Positions 11,550 to 21,440 of a stretch of DNA of 64,000 nt are shown in pieces; within the stretch, counting starts at the first letter, position 1, and each line of letters opens with the position of its first letter. Origin of the DNA: Cladorhizidae sp. MBARI D1340-BT2 (taxonomy: Eukaryota; Porifera; Demospongiae; Poecilosclerida; Cladorhizidae); the NCBI GenBank assembly GCA_028752905.1, contig JAQNBH010000006.1:29423410-29487409 (forward strand). The letters run 5' to 3'. Under the pieces are notes generated by a model. It saw only the letters and a list, made by a program, of their open reading frames with translations. It ran no database searches and was not told where the DNA came from. The translations under genes were made by a program, and so were the position numbers.

Positions 11550-12532
11550 TGTTACATGGGTTAATGTTATAAGGGAGTTGTCTTCCTTGCTCAGACAGTC
11601 TGGTGTAGGGGAAACGTCCTCTGTTGTCTCTGGGTTCACCTCTGTTGTCTCGGTGTTCTCGGGGAGGGGTTCTTCATCCTCCTTTTTGATCTGTCCTTGG
11701 AACTGCATCCTTCTCTTGGTTAGGTGCCTGGACATCTCAGCACTGCCTCCTTGAGTTCTTCATAACTTCCAGGCACCATCTGGCGCATACGGCTCTCTAG
11801 CCACCTTGGAAGTTACTGTAAAGTAAGCTCAATCAAAATAAGTTCTTGGGCTGACTTACCACTAGAAGCCAACCATCGGGAACAGGCTTGCTTCCTGTAT
11901 CGGAACCACTCTTCAGGTTTGTCTTGACTGAAGGGTAAGTCAAACAACTTCTTCCGGTATGACTCCATTCTAATCTGGTAGGTAGATCGGAGGGTTCGAC
12001 AGACTAGATCGTAATCTTCTTGTTCTTCTATAGTTAGGGAGGTTACGGCTAACATGCCCTGGCCGGATAGTACACTTTGTAGGTAGACAATCCAGAGACG
12101 CCATGGCCACTTGCTTGCTAGTGCGGTCACCTCGAAGGAGCTGAGGAATGCCCCCATGTCATCAGTGCCTTCAACGAATTTATGTAAGGTCAGTTTGGGT
12201 GTAGCTACCACTGGTAGAGCCACCGCTGGTGGAGGGTGTCTCTGGTCCACCAAGGCCTGGCTCCACGGATCCTGTTGCTGCTGGGCATGTTGTCGGTCCT
12301 CGGCCCGTCTGGCATCTTCGCGTTGTGATATGGCCTGCTCCAACTCCGCCCATTGGCCCATGAAGCGATTCATTTGTCCTCTGAGTGGAGGAGAGTCTCC
12401 ATTCCTTGCGATGCTGTTCCCCGGCTCATCGTCCTCACTGCATTCAACTGGTTCCAAGGGAGGTACACGGCTCTCAATGAGGTTGTGGTCGCGAGGGGGT
12501 TGGTTAAATCCAGATCGCAGAGATAGAGCCAT
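11550..12532 (-). pseudogene. gypsy 1 gag (capsid, SCAN-like fold family)
   Basis: The start chosen is the ATG at 12532 (MALSLRSG), about 220 bases after the primer site. Residues about 100-240 hold the capsid core: KLTLHKFVEGTDDMGAFLSS, EDYDLVCRTLRSTYQIRMES, SRWLASSGKSAQELILIEL. It lines up with the intact gag of gypsy 4 at 47061-48752. A stop or frameshift at 11813 is followed by LPRWLESRM in another frame and a degenerate Glu-rich linker. Confidence 0.87.
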
Positions 12533-12750
12533 AACAATACAATGAAATATACACACTCACGAAGGAAAATACACTCAGTGGTTACACAAAACAAAATATA
12601 ACCTAGAGTTGGGTTTGGTTTCACAAGCCCCAAGGTTCTCAAGTGACCTTGGCTGTTTCCCACTAATCACAACAATTTTTTTAATGTAATCACAACCTCT
12701 CACTAAGGCTGGAGGTACAATAGTAACGTAGATCCTTTTTTTCAACATGG

Positions 12751-12768
12751 ATCCCATCGCTGCCACCA
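12751..12768 (-). other. primer-binding site (tRNA-Leu type) of gypsy 1
   Basis: The plus strand ATCCCATCGCTGCCACCA equals the 3' end of an animal tRNA-Leu with CCA, with one mismatch. It lies one base from the TGTCA start of the LTR. Confidence 0.8.
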
Positions 12769-12769
12769 A

Positions 12770-13403
12770 TGTCATGAAAAACCAGCCTTCTCCCAGTACA
12801 GAAACTTTAGCTGGCTGAGCAGATCCCTAGTCTTCATGCGACGACTAATCTTTGACTCCCAGTCTGTCCTACTGGCAATCCTCGGAGCAAGCCAAACTCA
12901 GCAACTCTCAACAAAATTGCTGGATTCCCAAATATAACTACAGATAGTTGTATTATAATTATGAGAAACATAAATACACCAGCCATGACAAGATAACACA
13001 ACACAATATCAACCACAATAACAAAGGTTCAGTCGGTTCTTATCTAACAGTTCTTAATTGCTGGTTGCAGCAGTCTCTGGCAATATTCAGGTATCTGCCA
13101 ACTACTCCCTAGCTATTTCTTATATACTGTTCAAACTACTAGGTTTGATGACATCAGGTCATCATGGCACCGACCCTTGGCGACCAATCCTATGTCTTGT
13201 CTTATCAGGTGAGGGGTGTGTAGATCTTTCCTCAAGCAGGTGGACCACATCCTTTATAGTGTCTGGTGGTGAGGTCCTTCATCTGTTCCCACACTCGCTA
13301 CCATGGTTTCCACACATCTAGTGTACGGCTTTTCCACTAGCTGCTGGTTTGGCTTCATCCCGGGCTGTTGTGAACTCAGTCAGGGAGATAGAATTCCCTG
13401 ACA
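12770..13403 (-). repeat. gypsy 1 5' LTR
   Basis: The 634-bp LTR starts TGTCA and ends TGACA on the plus strand. Its right half matches the truncated LTR at 8996-9333. The primer site adjoins its left side. Its right edge abuts the 32-bp minisatellite. Confidence 0.9.
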
Positions 13404-13408
13404 TCATG

Positions 13409-14300
13409 TAACCAGGTGGTCATGTAGTCCCAAGTGGCTTGGATACACTGGTCATGTAGTACCAGTTGGCTTGGATACACTGGTCATGTAGTACCTGGTG
13501 GCTTGGATACACTGGTCATGTAGTTCCAGGTGGCTTGGATACACTGGTCATGTAGTACCAATTGGATACACTGGTCATGTAGTACCAGGTGGCTTGGATA
13601 CACTAGTCATGTAGTACCAGGTGGCTTGGATACACTGGTCATGTAGTATAAGGTGGCTTGGATACACTGGTCATGTAGTACCAATTGGATACATTGTTCA
13701 TGTAGTACCAGGTGGTTTGGATACACTAGTCAGGTAGTAACATGTGGCTTGGATACACTGGTCATGTAGTACCAGGTGGCTTGGATACACTGGTGATGTA
13801 GTACCAGGTGGCTTGGATACACTGGTCATGTAGAACCAGGTGGCTTAGATACACTGGTTATGTAGTACCAGGTGGCTTGGATACACTAGTCAGGTAGTAC
13901 CAGGTCGCTTGGATACACTGGTCATGTAGTACCAGGTGGCTTGGATACACTAGTCAGGTAGTGCCAGGTGGCTTGGATACACTGGTCATGTAGTACCAAG
14001 GTGCTTGAATACACTGGTCATGTAGTACCAGGTGGCTTGGATACACTGGTCATGTAGTACCAGGTGGCTTGGATACACTGGTCATGTAGTACCAGGTGGC
14101 TTGGATACACTGGTCATGTAGCCAGGTGGCTTGGATACACTGGTCATGTAGTACCAATTGGATACACTGGTCATGTAATATCAGTTGGCTTGGATACACT
14201 AGTCAGGTAGTACCAGGTGGCTTGTCATGTAGTACCAGGTGGCTTGGATACACTGGTCATGTAGTACCAGGTGACTTGGATGCTAGGGTCATGTAGTCCT
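13409..14300. repeat. 32-bp minisatellite, about 28 copies
   Basis: The repeating unit is CATGTAGTACCAGGTGGC plus TTGGATACACTGGT. Shorter 27-bp variants (ACCAATTGGATACACTGGT) occur about four times. The array starts at the edge of the gypsy 1 LTR, so the element either inserted at the border of the array or provides its limit. Confidence 0.95.
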
Positions 14301-14579
14301 GAAGGTGCTATCCTCTTCAAATCTCTCCATTTCAGTAACTGCAGCTTTCTCCTAATAGAGTAGGGATAGAGACAGCATCATTGGCTAACTTCTTGCAACA
14401 TGCAACCTCCAATGTAGCTGGTGTAGTTTGTTGGTAATAATGAACCATGTTGCACAATATGTGTGGCATCATCGGGAATGTGAAAAGTGAATGTGCATAT
14501 ATATCCCTGAAGGTTGCCCTGCATCAGGATCTGGATAAAACAAAAACAACTCGGTATCTATATCTTTCTGGCGAAGTTT

Positions 14580-14860
14580 TGTCGGCATGCCACCTTCCCT
14601 TAGGGGTGCATACAGAGGGACTGACATTACAACTTCCCTTGGAGTGTGTGTACAGACAGATCGACATCTACTTCCTGCATAAGGATGGACAGACGTAACA
14701 ACCTCCCCTGGAGTGTGTGTCCAGACAGACAAACATCTACTTCCCTTTGGTTGTGCATAAGAACAGACAGACGTTACAACTTACCTTAAGGTATGCGTAG
14801 AGACAAACTTAAGTTAGAAATTCCCTTAGGGGTGCAGACTGACCGATGTCTCTACTACAC
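14580..14860. repeat. degenerate tandem repeat, unit about 38-40 bp
   Basis: About seven diverged units share the pattern ACTTCCCTT, then GTGTG or GTGCATA, then ACAGACAGAC. They are much older than the neighbouring 32-bp array. Confidence 0.7.
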
Positions 14861-15860
14861 AGGTACAATACTCGCAGAATTCCCAAGTGCCACCAATACT
14901 CATGCATTCACACAATTCGTGATCACTTTTCTAAGACGTTCACAATCTCACCATCAAAATTGTTGTCAATAGAGGATGTTTGAGAAAAAATAACATAATT
15001 ATGCCGAGAAGGCTCCATTTTTAATGAGGTTGCTTCAAACCTTTCTCCAACCTTCAAAGTATCAATCTCTATTGCTACACGGAACACGGAGGAACTTCTC
15101 TGAATAACTAGCTTTTTTATTTCTAGAGAAGGGTGCAACTTGTGTAACCCCGACCTGCTAGCATCTGGAACAAGTCAAAAGCTGAATGCCCTTGTTAGAG
15201 ATATTTTATTTAGAGAGATCCTGGTCTCTTGGCTTGCTGGCAAAATGTGACTTCGCTCACGCTAGATGTCTAGTGTGCAGCTAATTAGGTACAAATTACT
15301 CGTGATGATATCTCACAAAAATGCCTCTACCAGATAATACCCCCCACTAATCACTGACTGAGGTCAAGCTAAGAGTTGTAGCACTTATCAGTTCAAGTTT
15401 GATTTATCACCGTCCTCGTAACGTTATTGCTCTGTGACCTATTATAGGATGTGCACTAATGAAGTAATGGAACACCATGCTTTATTGTTTTAGCTTGCAG
15501 ATAGGTGCGTCTGTGAACTTGAGCACAAGACAGTACTATTGCTATTTTGCCAACTGTTAGAGTTTCCTCCTCCCTCCAAGTCTTCTATGTCCTCACCTCT
15601 GACCTCTCCAAGCCTGAGTGCTAATAGTCCCATCTCAATGGCAGCTACTGTTACACCAGCTGCAATCTTCCCTGACTCCGGGTGGATGCCACCAGCATCA
15701 AAAGCATCTGTCTTCACAGATATTTAAATATTTTGTAGGATTGGATATTCACTTAATGAGCTGCTCTGGCTGAATATTCCTCTGCCATTCTGCTCAGGGA
15801 CACTGTTGAGTGTTAGTCCAGTCTAATCCTCAAGTGATGGTCTAAATTGCTGCCACCAGA
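14860..15860. other. intergenic, no gene recognised
   Basis: Small frames at 14923-15138 (-) and 15490-15717 (-) show no recognisable domain. The second lies where a further gypsy 2 leader might be if the tandem arrangement suggested at 15850 is real, but I could not show this. Confidence 0.45.
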
Positions 15861-16096
15861 GCTATGCTTAAGTAAATAGCACCCGTATCTTGCAATCAGA
15901 GAATTTAGATTATTAATGAAAACACAAGGTTGCAATTACAGGACAAGGCAAATCTCCTGAACCTCGGTCAGTCAGGGTTCTTATATCAGGAAACAGGATG
16001 TCACACATTCTTACATACACTCAGCAAAGTTCCATATACTATAACTAGGTAGGCACAAATTAGGCTATATAATATCTAAGTGTGTTTGGTGTGACA
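15861..16096 (-). repeat. probable 3' LTR of gypsy 2
   Basis: On the minus strand CTGAGGGACAAGTTA (polypurine tract) is followed by TGTCACACC at 16096, a normal LTR start. The other end is uncertain. GCTGCCACCA at 15850-15859 matches the tRNA-Leu primer site over 10 bases and could mark it, but there is no clear TG terminus there. Confidence 0.4.
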
Positions 16097-16129
16097 TAAC
16101 TTGTCCCTCAGTAATCTATGTGTTAATGC

Positions 16130-16893
16130 CTAAAGGTCATCCATGTTCCATGTTGATGATTCTGCCCTCAACATCTCGCCTTCCTGAGATGAAACAACTC
16201 CTCCCCCAGCTGAAGGTCCTCCGTTGGAGTGTGGATCTGATCTCATGTTTGAGACTTTAATAGGCGACGGAATCAGCGGTGTTTCCCTAGCTCCCTCAGT
16301 CACTCTCACCAGCGCTTCATCTTCAGGCCAGCATTGTCGCGACAATCCATCTGCGTTGTGATTTAACATGCCTGGCTGGTACTTAAGTTCGAACTGGAAC
16401 ACCTGTAGGGCCAGTGCCCAGCGCTTCAGTCTGCCTGTCAGTCGAGTAGACCATTTAGAGCTAGCACAGCCCGGTAGTCAGTGAGGACAGTGAAGTGGCG
16501 ACCAATTAGATGAATAGCAAAGTGGTCGACAGCTTTGACCACAGCGAGGCATTCGAGTCCGGAAACAGTGTAGTTTGTTTCGGCGGGAGTGGTTCGCTTA
16601 GAGAAGTAGGCGACGGGTTGTTCCTCTCCCTCCCTATTTACTGAGAGTACACCAATTCCGAGGATCGAGGCATCAGTGTGGAGAATTAGCTCATCATCAG
16701 CTCTGGGAATAATGAGCGAGTGCTCGTCACATAGAACAGAAACAATATGGTTAAATGCATCTGACTCTCTCTTATTCAATTCCAGGCAACAGGTGGCACC
16801 CTTCTTCAGGGCATCGAATAGGGGACCCGCCCACCTAACAAAATTAGGTATAAATTTCCAGTAATAACTGGCGGTCCCCAAGATAGCCCTCAA
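16130..16893 (-). pseudogene. gypsy 2 RNase H
   Basis: RAILGTASYYWKFIPNFVRW begins the connection domain. The RNase H acidic residues are visible in LILHTDASILGIGVL, SGLECLAVVKAV and FTVLTDYRAVLALNGLL. A frame change at about 16440 leads into FQFELKYQPGMLNHNADGLS, the usual end of RNase H. Again no integrase follows. Confidence 0.9.
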
Positions 16894-16941
16894 CCCTTTC
16901 TGATTCCTAGGTCTATGGAAGTCCTTCAGTGCGCCTTAACT

Positions 16942-17508
16942 TTAGCTTCTGGCACACTTGTATACAAAGCCATGTCCAATTTGGTGTCCCAGATACTCTA
17001 GTGACTGTGCACATTTGTCTAGGTTCGTAGTCAGCCCATCATCTACCAATGCTTTCAACACTTCTTCAATGTGTTGTACATGTTCCTTCCAAGTAGCAGA
17101 AAATATTAATATATCATCAATATATGTCGCGCAGCAGTCTCTCAAATGATCTAGAGTGTTTTCCATGCACCTTTGCAAAGCTGCTGATGCATTTTTGAGA
17201 CCAAATGGCATGCGGGTAAATGTTTATTTCCTCCATGGGGTGCAGAAAGCTGTCTTATCCTGGCTGGCTCTACCAAGAAGGACCAGGTAGAATCCCTTGT
17301 TCAGATCAATCTTGGAAAGCCAGACAGCATTAGCCACTTGGCTCAGTAGGTCCTCAATGCATGGCATCTGGAGCGGGTCATTGATTGTGACTTTATTTAG
17401 CTGTCTGTAGTCAATACAGAGTCGTACATCCCTAGTCACCTTTTTCCTAGGCGGTACCATAGGAGATGACCATGGGCTTTTGGATGGAATGAGTATACCC
17501 AAGCTCAT
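16942..17508 (-). pseudogene. gypsy 2 reverse transcriptase
   Basis: Two frames make up one RT. The first (17508-17224) has GILIPSKSPWSSPMVPPRKK, RLCIDYRQLNKVT, LSKIDLNKGFYLVLL and KTAFCTPW. The second (17211-16942) has MPFGLKNASAALQRCMENTL, the catalytic box CATYIDDILIFSA (Y-I-D-D) and LEYLGHQIG. A frameshift at about 17215 and a stop at about 17509 inactivate it. Confidence 0.92.
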
Positions 17509-17739
17509 CTATCTCCTTCTTAAGATCATTTTTCATTGCAGGGGCAATTCTGTTGCGGGGGTAAGCGGAGTGGGTTTCCTTCCTCTAAATGGATTTCACA
17601 TTGGTCGTGTTTCAGCAAGCCCAGCCCTGTCAGGGTACGGTACTTTAGAATGGCCTTCAACTGTGATTTCCTAGCATTGGATAAATTCATCTTGACACTA
17701 CCTATGGAATTCGGTGTGTCCTCAGATTTGTCTGCCATA

Positions 17740-18172
17740 ATGAGTCTAAGTAGATTAGCATGTGGTATCTTCCACTCATTAAGCCGGTTAATGTGGATGG
17801 TTAGCTTTTTTGATCTTTTGTTAGGGACAGCTATTGTATAGTTACAGTCAGACAGTTTAGCTATGACTTCGTATGGGCCATCCCAATTGAGTGGAGTTTT
17901 CCTGTCAACCCTGGGTTGTGACAGAGCACCATGTCCCCGAGTTCATAACTCCTTGGTTTGGATCTCTGATCATAGGCCTGTTTAGATTTTTCTTTGTAGC
18001 TTTCTTCATTTTCGTAGGCCTGTTTGTGTAGAGCTGTTAATGTCTCCTTGCACCTACAAGAGGGGGCCACCACTCTGGTGAACTCTCTCCCTGGGTCAGC
18101 CCGTTTGCTATGCAATATTACACCTCCCAGATAGAAGTGTTCATCTTCCTGCCTATCAGCCTTACACCTCAT
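17740..18172 (-). pseudogene. gypsy 2 integrase C-terminal region, upstream of RT
   Basis: LTALHKQAYENEESYKEKSK and SYELGDMVLCHNPGLTGKL match the C-terminal part of gypsy and retroviral integrases, where a helical K/E-rich segment precedes the LGDxVL barrel. After a frame change WDGPYEVIAKLSDCNYTI (about 17880-17830) supplies the GPY/F motif. It is followed by an acidic spacer (MADKSEDTPNSI) and then RT. The catalytic core expected between 18172 and 18700 is absent. Confidence 0.8.
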
Positions 18173-18343
18173 CTCCTCTAATATCCCATCCTTCTTTGCT
18201 GTTCTGTTAGAGCCAGCATTTCCACCTTCCCTTTTGTAAGGGTCAGAAACGGCAACTCACTCACATGACCTCCCTATAACCCTTGAAGGTTTCCTGCCTC
18301 AATATCTCTTCTATTGCCTCATCTCCCTTGTACATGTACCCAC

Positions 18344-18583
18344 TCAGCAATTCATCATTAGCAGAAGAATTGATGTGAGTGTCCTCCTCTTGGGACTGGT
18401 ATCGGTGCTCACTTCCTCTACTTCTGTTAATAAGCTATCTGTCTCATGGTCAACACGATCACAAGTAACTAGTTTAGGTTGTTTTGGCTTTCTTCCTTCT
18501 GGGTTGGGGTATTGGTTTTTCATGCAATTTCGGTAGTGTAAGGGGTAGCTGCCTAGTGCAAGTGCCATCCTTGCTATCCTCAA
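18344..18583 (-). pseudogene. gypsy 2 post-protease linker frame
   Basis: A 79-residue hydrophilic frame lies between protease and integrase remnants. It carries no recognisable motif. Its position corresponds to the acidic linker after protease in gypsy 1 and 4. Confidence 0.4.
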
Positions 18584-18699
18584 TCTGGTTAGCGGCTTTC
18601 TCTGCCACTAGTGCCTGACTTTGAACCCAGGTAATGGTACAGGATCATCTGCCAGCACCCTTGGCTTGGATCTTCCAGCAATCCAAGACCTAACCCAGG

Positions 18700-19130
18700 A
18701 GTGGTCAACAGAACATGCTTTGTATCCTCACCAACTACAAACACATCCATGGACTTAGTTATTCCATCTACCTTTAAGTCTATGGTTGCTGTTTTAAATA
18801 TGACGACCCTCTGATTAGCTAGTCTTGCAGTAGCTGTCTTGCCAGTAAAACATTCAGTTGGAGCCTAGCAGGGACTGCTGTTTTGTTGGCTGCAGTGTCA
18901 ATGAGGCACCTACACGGTCTACCATTTATGTCCCCGGTTCTGAGCAACTCCTGAATTTCCTCAGCCTCAGACTCAAAACTAATCATGCCTAGCTTGGCTT
19001 TGACCTTACTGTTTGGGCAATCCCTCTTAAAATGCCATGTTTCATTGCATTCAAAGCAAACTATGTCCTTAGGAAATGATCTACACCTCTGTGTGTACCA
19101 CCGGCTACAACTTGGCCACCAACAACCCAA
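18700..19130 (-). pseudogene. gypsy 2 zinc knuckle and aspartic protease
   Basis: VCFECNETWHFKRDCPNS is a complete CX2CX4HX4C zinc knuckle. GRPCRCLIDTAANKTAV holds the protease active site, but the motif reads Asp-Thr-Ala, so the conserved Gly is replaced. The frame is lost downstream. Confidence 0.8.
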
Positions 19131-19770
19131 TCATGCTAAATGGGGAACCCCCATCTCTACCCTTAGTTAGATGTCCACCTGATCCATTAGTAGGTGTCCG
19201 TTCCCTGGGATTGTTGTAGGCCATCTTTCTGCCGGAGTGTTGTCCCTCCAATTGTCTCTTGTGCATCTTGCTTCTTTCGTGAAAGGATTTTGATTCCCAA
19301 GTAGCTTCCAGCTCATCGATGATCTCCGGAGTATCCTTGTAAGTAATACCTCTCAGTGCATGGCATACCTCTGGCGAGTAGTAAGGCGTCAATGTTCCTC
19401 GAAACATCTCTATCGTGAAGTCCTTTTTGCTTTCCATTCACTTTGCGAATCAGTTGATGCTCTTCGTAATCTGAGTGAGATTGTGTCTACGTGACAGGTT
19501 GTCTGTTGGTGAGTTTCTCCAAATAGTTTTTATGGCTCTAGTATCCGTACAACCCAGATGCTCAAGCAGCGAAGTCTTCAATGTTTAGTAATGTAAGCTC
19601 AGGTCCAGTTCCTGAAAAGCTTCCATCACTTTCCCGGAGACTTGCTTCCGTAATATATTGGTCCTTTCTGTTAGTGGAAGTCCCACCTCTGTTAGGGTTT
19701 GTTCAAAGTTTCTCAGGTAATCCTTTCACTGGCAGATTTACGGAGGACTTTTTACAAAAATTGACACAAT
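19105..19770 (-). pseudogene. gypsy 2 gag
   Basis: The 3' half is open from 19437 (FRGTLTPYYSPEVCHALRG, ELEATWESKSF). Upstream the same protein continues in other frames: YLRNFEQTLTEVGLPLTERT and RKQVSGKVMEAFQELDL (about 19720-19600), then LEHLGCTDTRAIKTIW. A stop near 19590 and frame changes break it. The N-terminus is not visible. Confidence 0.7.
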
Positions 19771-20410
19771 TTCACATTATTTTTTTATAGAGGACAACAT
19801 GAAGACAAGTACCCAACAACTATATATCAGGTGATAGCTGATGCATGAAGAGACATTATGGTAAATTTTAGTTGCTTAGCAACAAACCACAGAAATGTGT
19901 ATATTGTTATAAGAGACAGGAAGTAAAATAAAAGGGTTTATTTCGGGTTTATATCATCTCAATTTCATATTACACATGAAACCAGCAATGTTAGCGGGTC
20001 AACTTTTTGTCAACAACAACTACTGTTTGTCAACAACAATTTTTTGGTTGATTATAACAAACTACAAAGATGTGAATATCATTATAAGTTCATTTCAGCT
20101 CGGTTTCATACACATGAAATCAGCAATGTTAGCTAGTCAAGGTTTGGTAAACAACAACTATTTGTCAACAAAAAATTTATAACAAACCACAAAGATGTGA
20201 ATAGCATAACAAAGAGGAAGTAAGGGCTAGGGTCCATAGTACTGAAAAATAAATAAAAGTGTGTGCAAAGTGTGCATAACATAATTATAAATAAATATAG
20301 ATAAAAAATAAAAGGGCAATGCTTGGCACTGTGAAGGTCTGCATGTTCAGCATAACCCAGACAAACACATAATGCTACATTATAAAATATATATATATAT
20401 ATAAATAATA
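19770..20410. other. AT-rich, with a diverged direct repeat
   Basis: Segments at about 19960-20070 and 20085-20190 repeat each other (ACACATGAAA, CAGCAATGTTAGC, GTCAACAACAA, AACAAACCACAAAGATGTGA). A TA microsatellite lies at about 20385-20403. No gene is seen. Confidence 0.6.
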
Positions 20411-20412
20411 AC

Positions 20413-20482
20413 CTCTCCTCCAACCCTGTCTTCTCCTCTGCTGCTTCCTCCTCCTCCTCCAGGTCCATGAGAGTGAAACTAC
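20413..20482 (-). CDS. possible second exon of an unrecognised host gene
   Basis: This is a Glu-rich frame (SFTLMDLEEEEEAAEEKTG). It is bounded by a plausible acceptor (TTTCTCCTTGGAAG, exon from 20482) and a weaker donor (GAGAG/GTTATT at 20413). Its phase fits the upstream exon. Function unknown; the E-run could also be low complexity. Confidence 0.3.
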
Positions 20483-20555
20483 CTTCCAAGGAGAAATAGT
20501 TCATATTATTATGCTAGTTACTAGGCTTTACTATACAACTCTTATCTATTCTTAC

Positions 20556-20676
20556 CTTGGGGGAAGTCTTCATGATCATCACTATCGTCTGAAGCTTTGC
20601 TTGGCAGAGTAGAGCGACCTGTACTTTGAAAACTTGCTTCGTGGTCGGTGCCAACAGCTTCTGTTATAGCTGCCAT
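20556..20676 (-). CDS. possible first coding exon of an unrecognised host gene
   Basis: The frame MAAITEAVGTDHEASFQSTG continues through an acidic Ser/Asp stretch to DFPQG. The ATG at 20676 has G at -3 and +4. The exon ends at a consensus donor, CCAAG/GTAAGAAT, in phase 1, which matches the proposed exon at 20482. The frame is open a further 110 bases upstream to a stop near 20787, and that stretch is also acidic. The C+G content rises here compared with flanks, and a strong ETS site lies just upstream at 20809. No homology recognised; an acidic nuclear-type N-terminus is all that can be said. Confidence 0.38.
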
Positions 20677-20808
20677 AGCATCACCGTCAACTACGCCACT
20701 TCCCAGGTAAGCACAGGCACCTTCTTCCTCTTCTTCACTAACGTCAATCTCGAACAGGCCGAAGTCATCCTCAAATAGGAAGTCTTAACGCTTCGAGACC
20801 GGGAATGA

Positions 20809-20819
20809 ACCGGAAGTGA
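20809..20819. promoter_or_regulatory. ETS-type site, possible promoter
   Basis: ACCGGAAGTGA is a full ETS/GABP consensus, about 130 bases upstream of the candidate ATG at 20676 and in a locally GC-rich stretch. No TATA box is visible. It is suggestive only. Confidence 0.35.
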
Positions 20820-21234
20820 TGTTTGCTGACACGTTTACTTCCCTTTCCTCATTCCGTATTTTCCTGATATTCAGGAGTATATTAGAGGCATGCTTTAGGC
20901 ATATTTCGCGACTTAAGTTGCTTATGCCAGTGAAAGGTACATATGATTTTGTCACAGTCTATCTCCTCAGTGCTTGCTACATGTGCCTACCCTAACCCCA
21001 GAGGGATGACAAGAGCATATTTGGTGCTTGCTACCTTGAGGCTTGATAAATACCTGAAGATGTATATAATTATATGTATCTTATACATTTATATTTAACA
21101 TATCTTGAGTAGACTTCTGGTAACCGTACGAAAGCTCATTACAATTTTTCTGACCAATTGATACCAGGCCATCGATTGCTGTGAGTCTTTATTGCACTAG
21201 TCCCTAGTTTGCAAGAGATAAAAAGAGACTGGTA

Positions 21235-21440
21235 TGCTAGGCTAGGCCTAGGGATAGGCATTTGGCTAGGGCTAAGTCTTGAGCTAGGGCTGGGACTGAC
21301 TAAGGCCAGGACAAAGGCTAAATCTAGGGCTAGGGGCCATTTCTGATGCCTCAGGCATTGGATCTGGTGAAAAGATTTGTGTATTGGTGATTGGGAATTG
21401 AATCCGGTGAAAAGACTGGTATGCTGGTGATTGGGCATTG
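21235..21440. repeat. GGCTAG-rich patch and 40-bp tandem repeat
   Basis: Positions 21238-21335 hold irregular AGGGCTAG/AGGCTAGG hexamers like those at 5598. They are followed by a unit of about 40 bp (CCGGTGAAAAGACTGGTATG, CTGGTGATTGGGCATTGGAT) repeated a little over twice. Confidence 0.65.

Larger units (their letters stand above)
8996..13403 (-). mobile_element. Ty3/gypsy retrotransposon 1 (integrase-before-RT order), degenerate
   Basis: The LTR element has its 5' LTR at 12770-13403, a primer-binding site at 12751-12768, gag, protease, a piece of integrase, reverse transcriptase and RNase H, a polypurine tract at 9334-9342 and a truncated 3' LTR at 8996-9333. The integrase zinc-binding region and the first catalytic Asp motif lie between protease and RT. 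RNase H runs straight into the polypurine tract with no integrase after it. This gag-PR-IN-RT-RH order is that of the Gmr1-like gypsy clade. An internal deletion removes most of the integrase core and the RT N-terminus. Confidence 0.88.
15861..19770 (-). mobile_element. Ty3/gypsy retrotransposon 2 (integrase-before-RT order), degenerate
   Basis: Read right to left: gag remnants (19770-19105), zinc knuckle and protease (19105-18700), the C-terminal part of integrase (18172-17740), RT (17508-16942), RNase H (16893-16130), polypurine tract and LTR start (16096). Integrase lies before RT, as in gypsy 1. The integrase zinc region and catalytic core are missing. No 5' LTR was found; the gag frame fades near 19770 into AT-rich sequence. 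Confidence 0.83.

Noticed and set aside
12751..12768. tRNA-Leu gene fragment
   Set aside because: Only the 3' 18 bases including CCA are present, next to LTR starts in several elements. They are primer-binding sites, not tRNA genes.
13409..14300. CRISPR-like array of regular repeats
   Set aside because: The unit repeats as a whole, without unique spacers, in a eukaryotic context. It is a minisatellite.
15850..15859. Primer-binding site proving a tandem gypsy 2
   Set aside because: Only 10 bases match and no TG LTR terminus adjoins. It is kept as a possibility in the LTR entry but not claimed.
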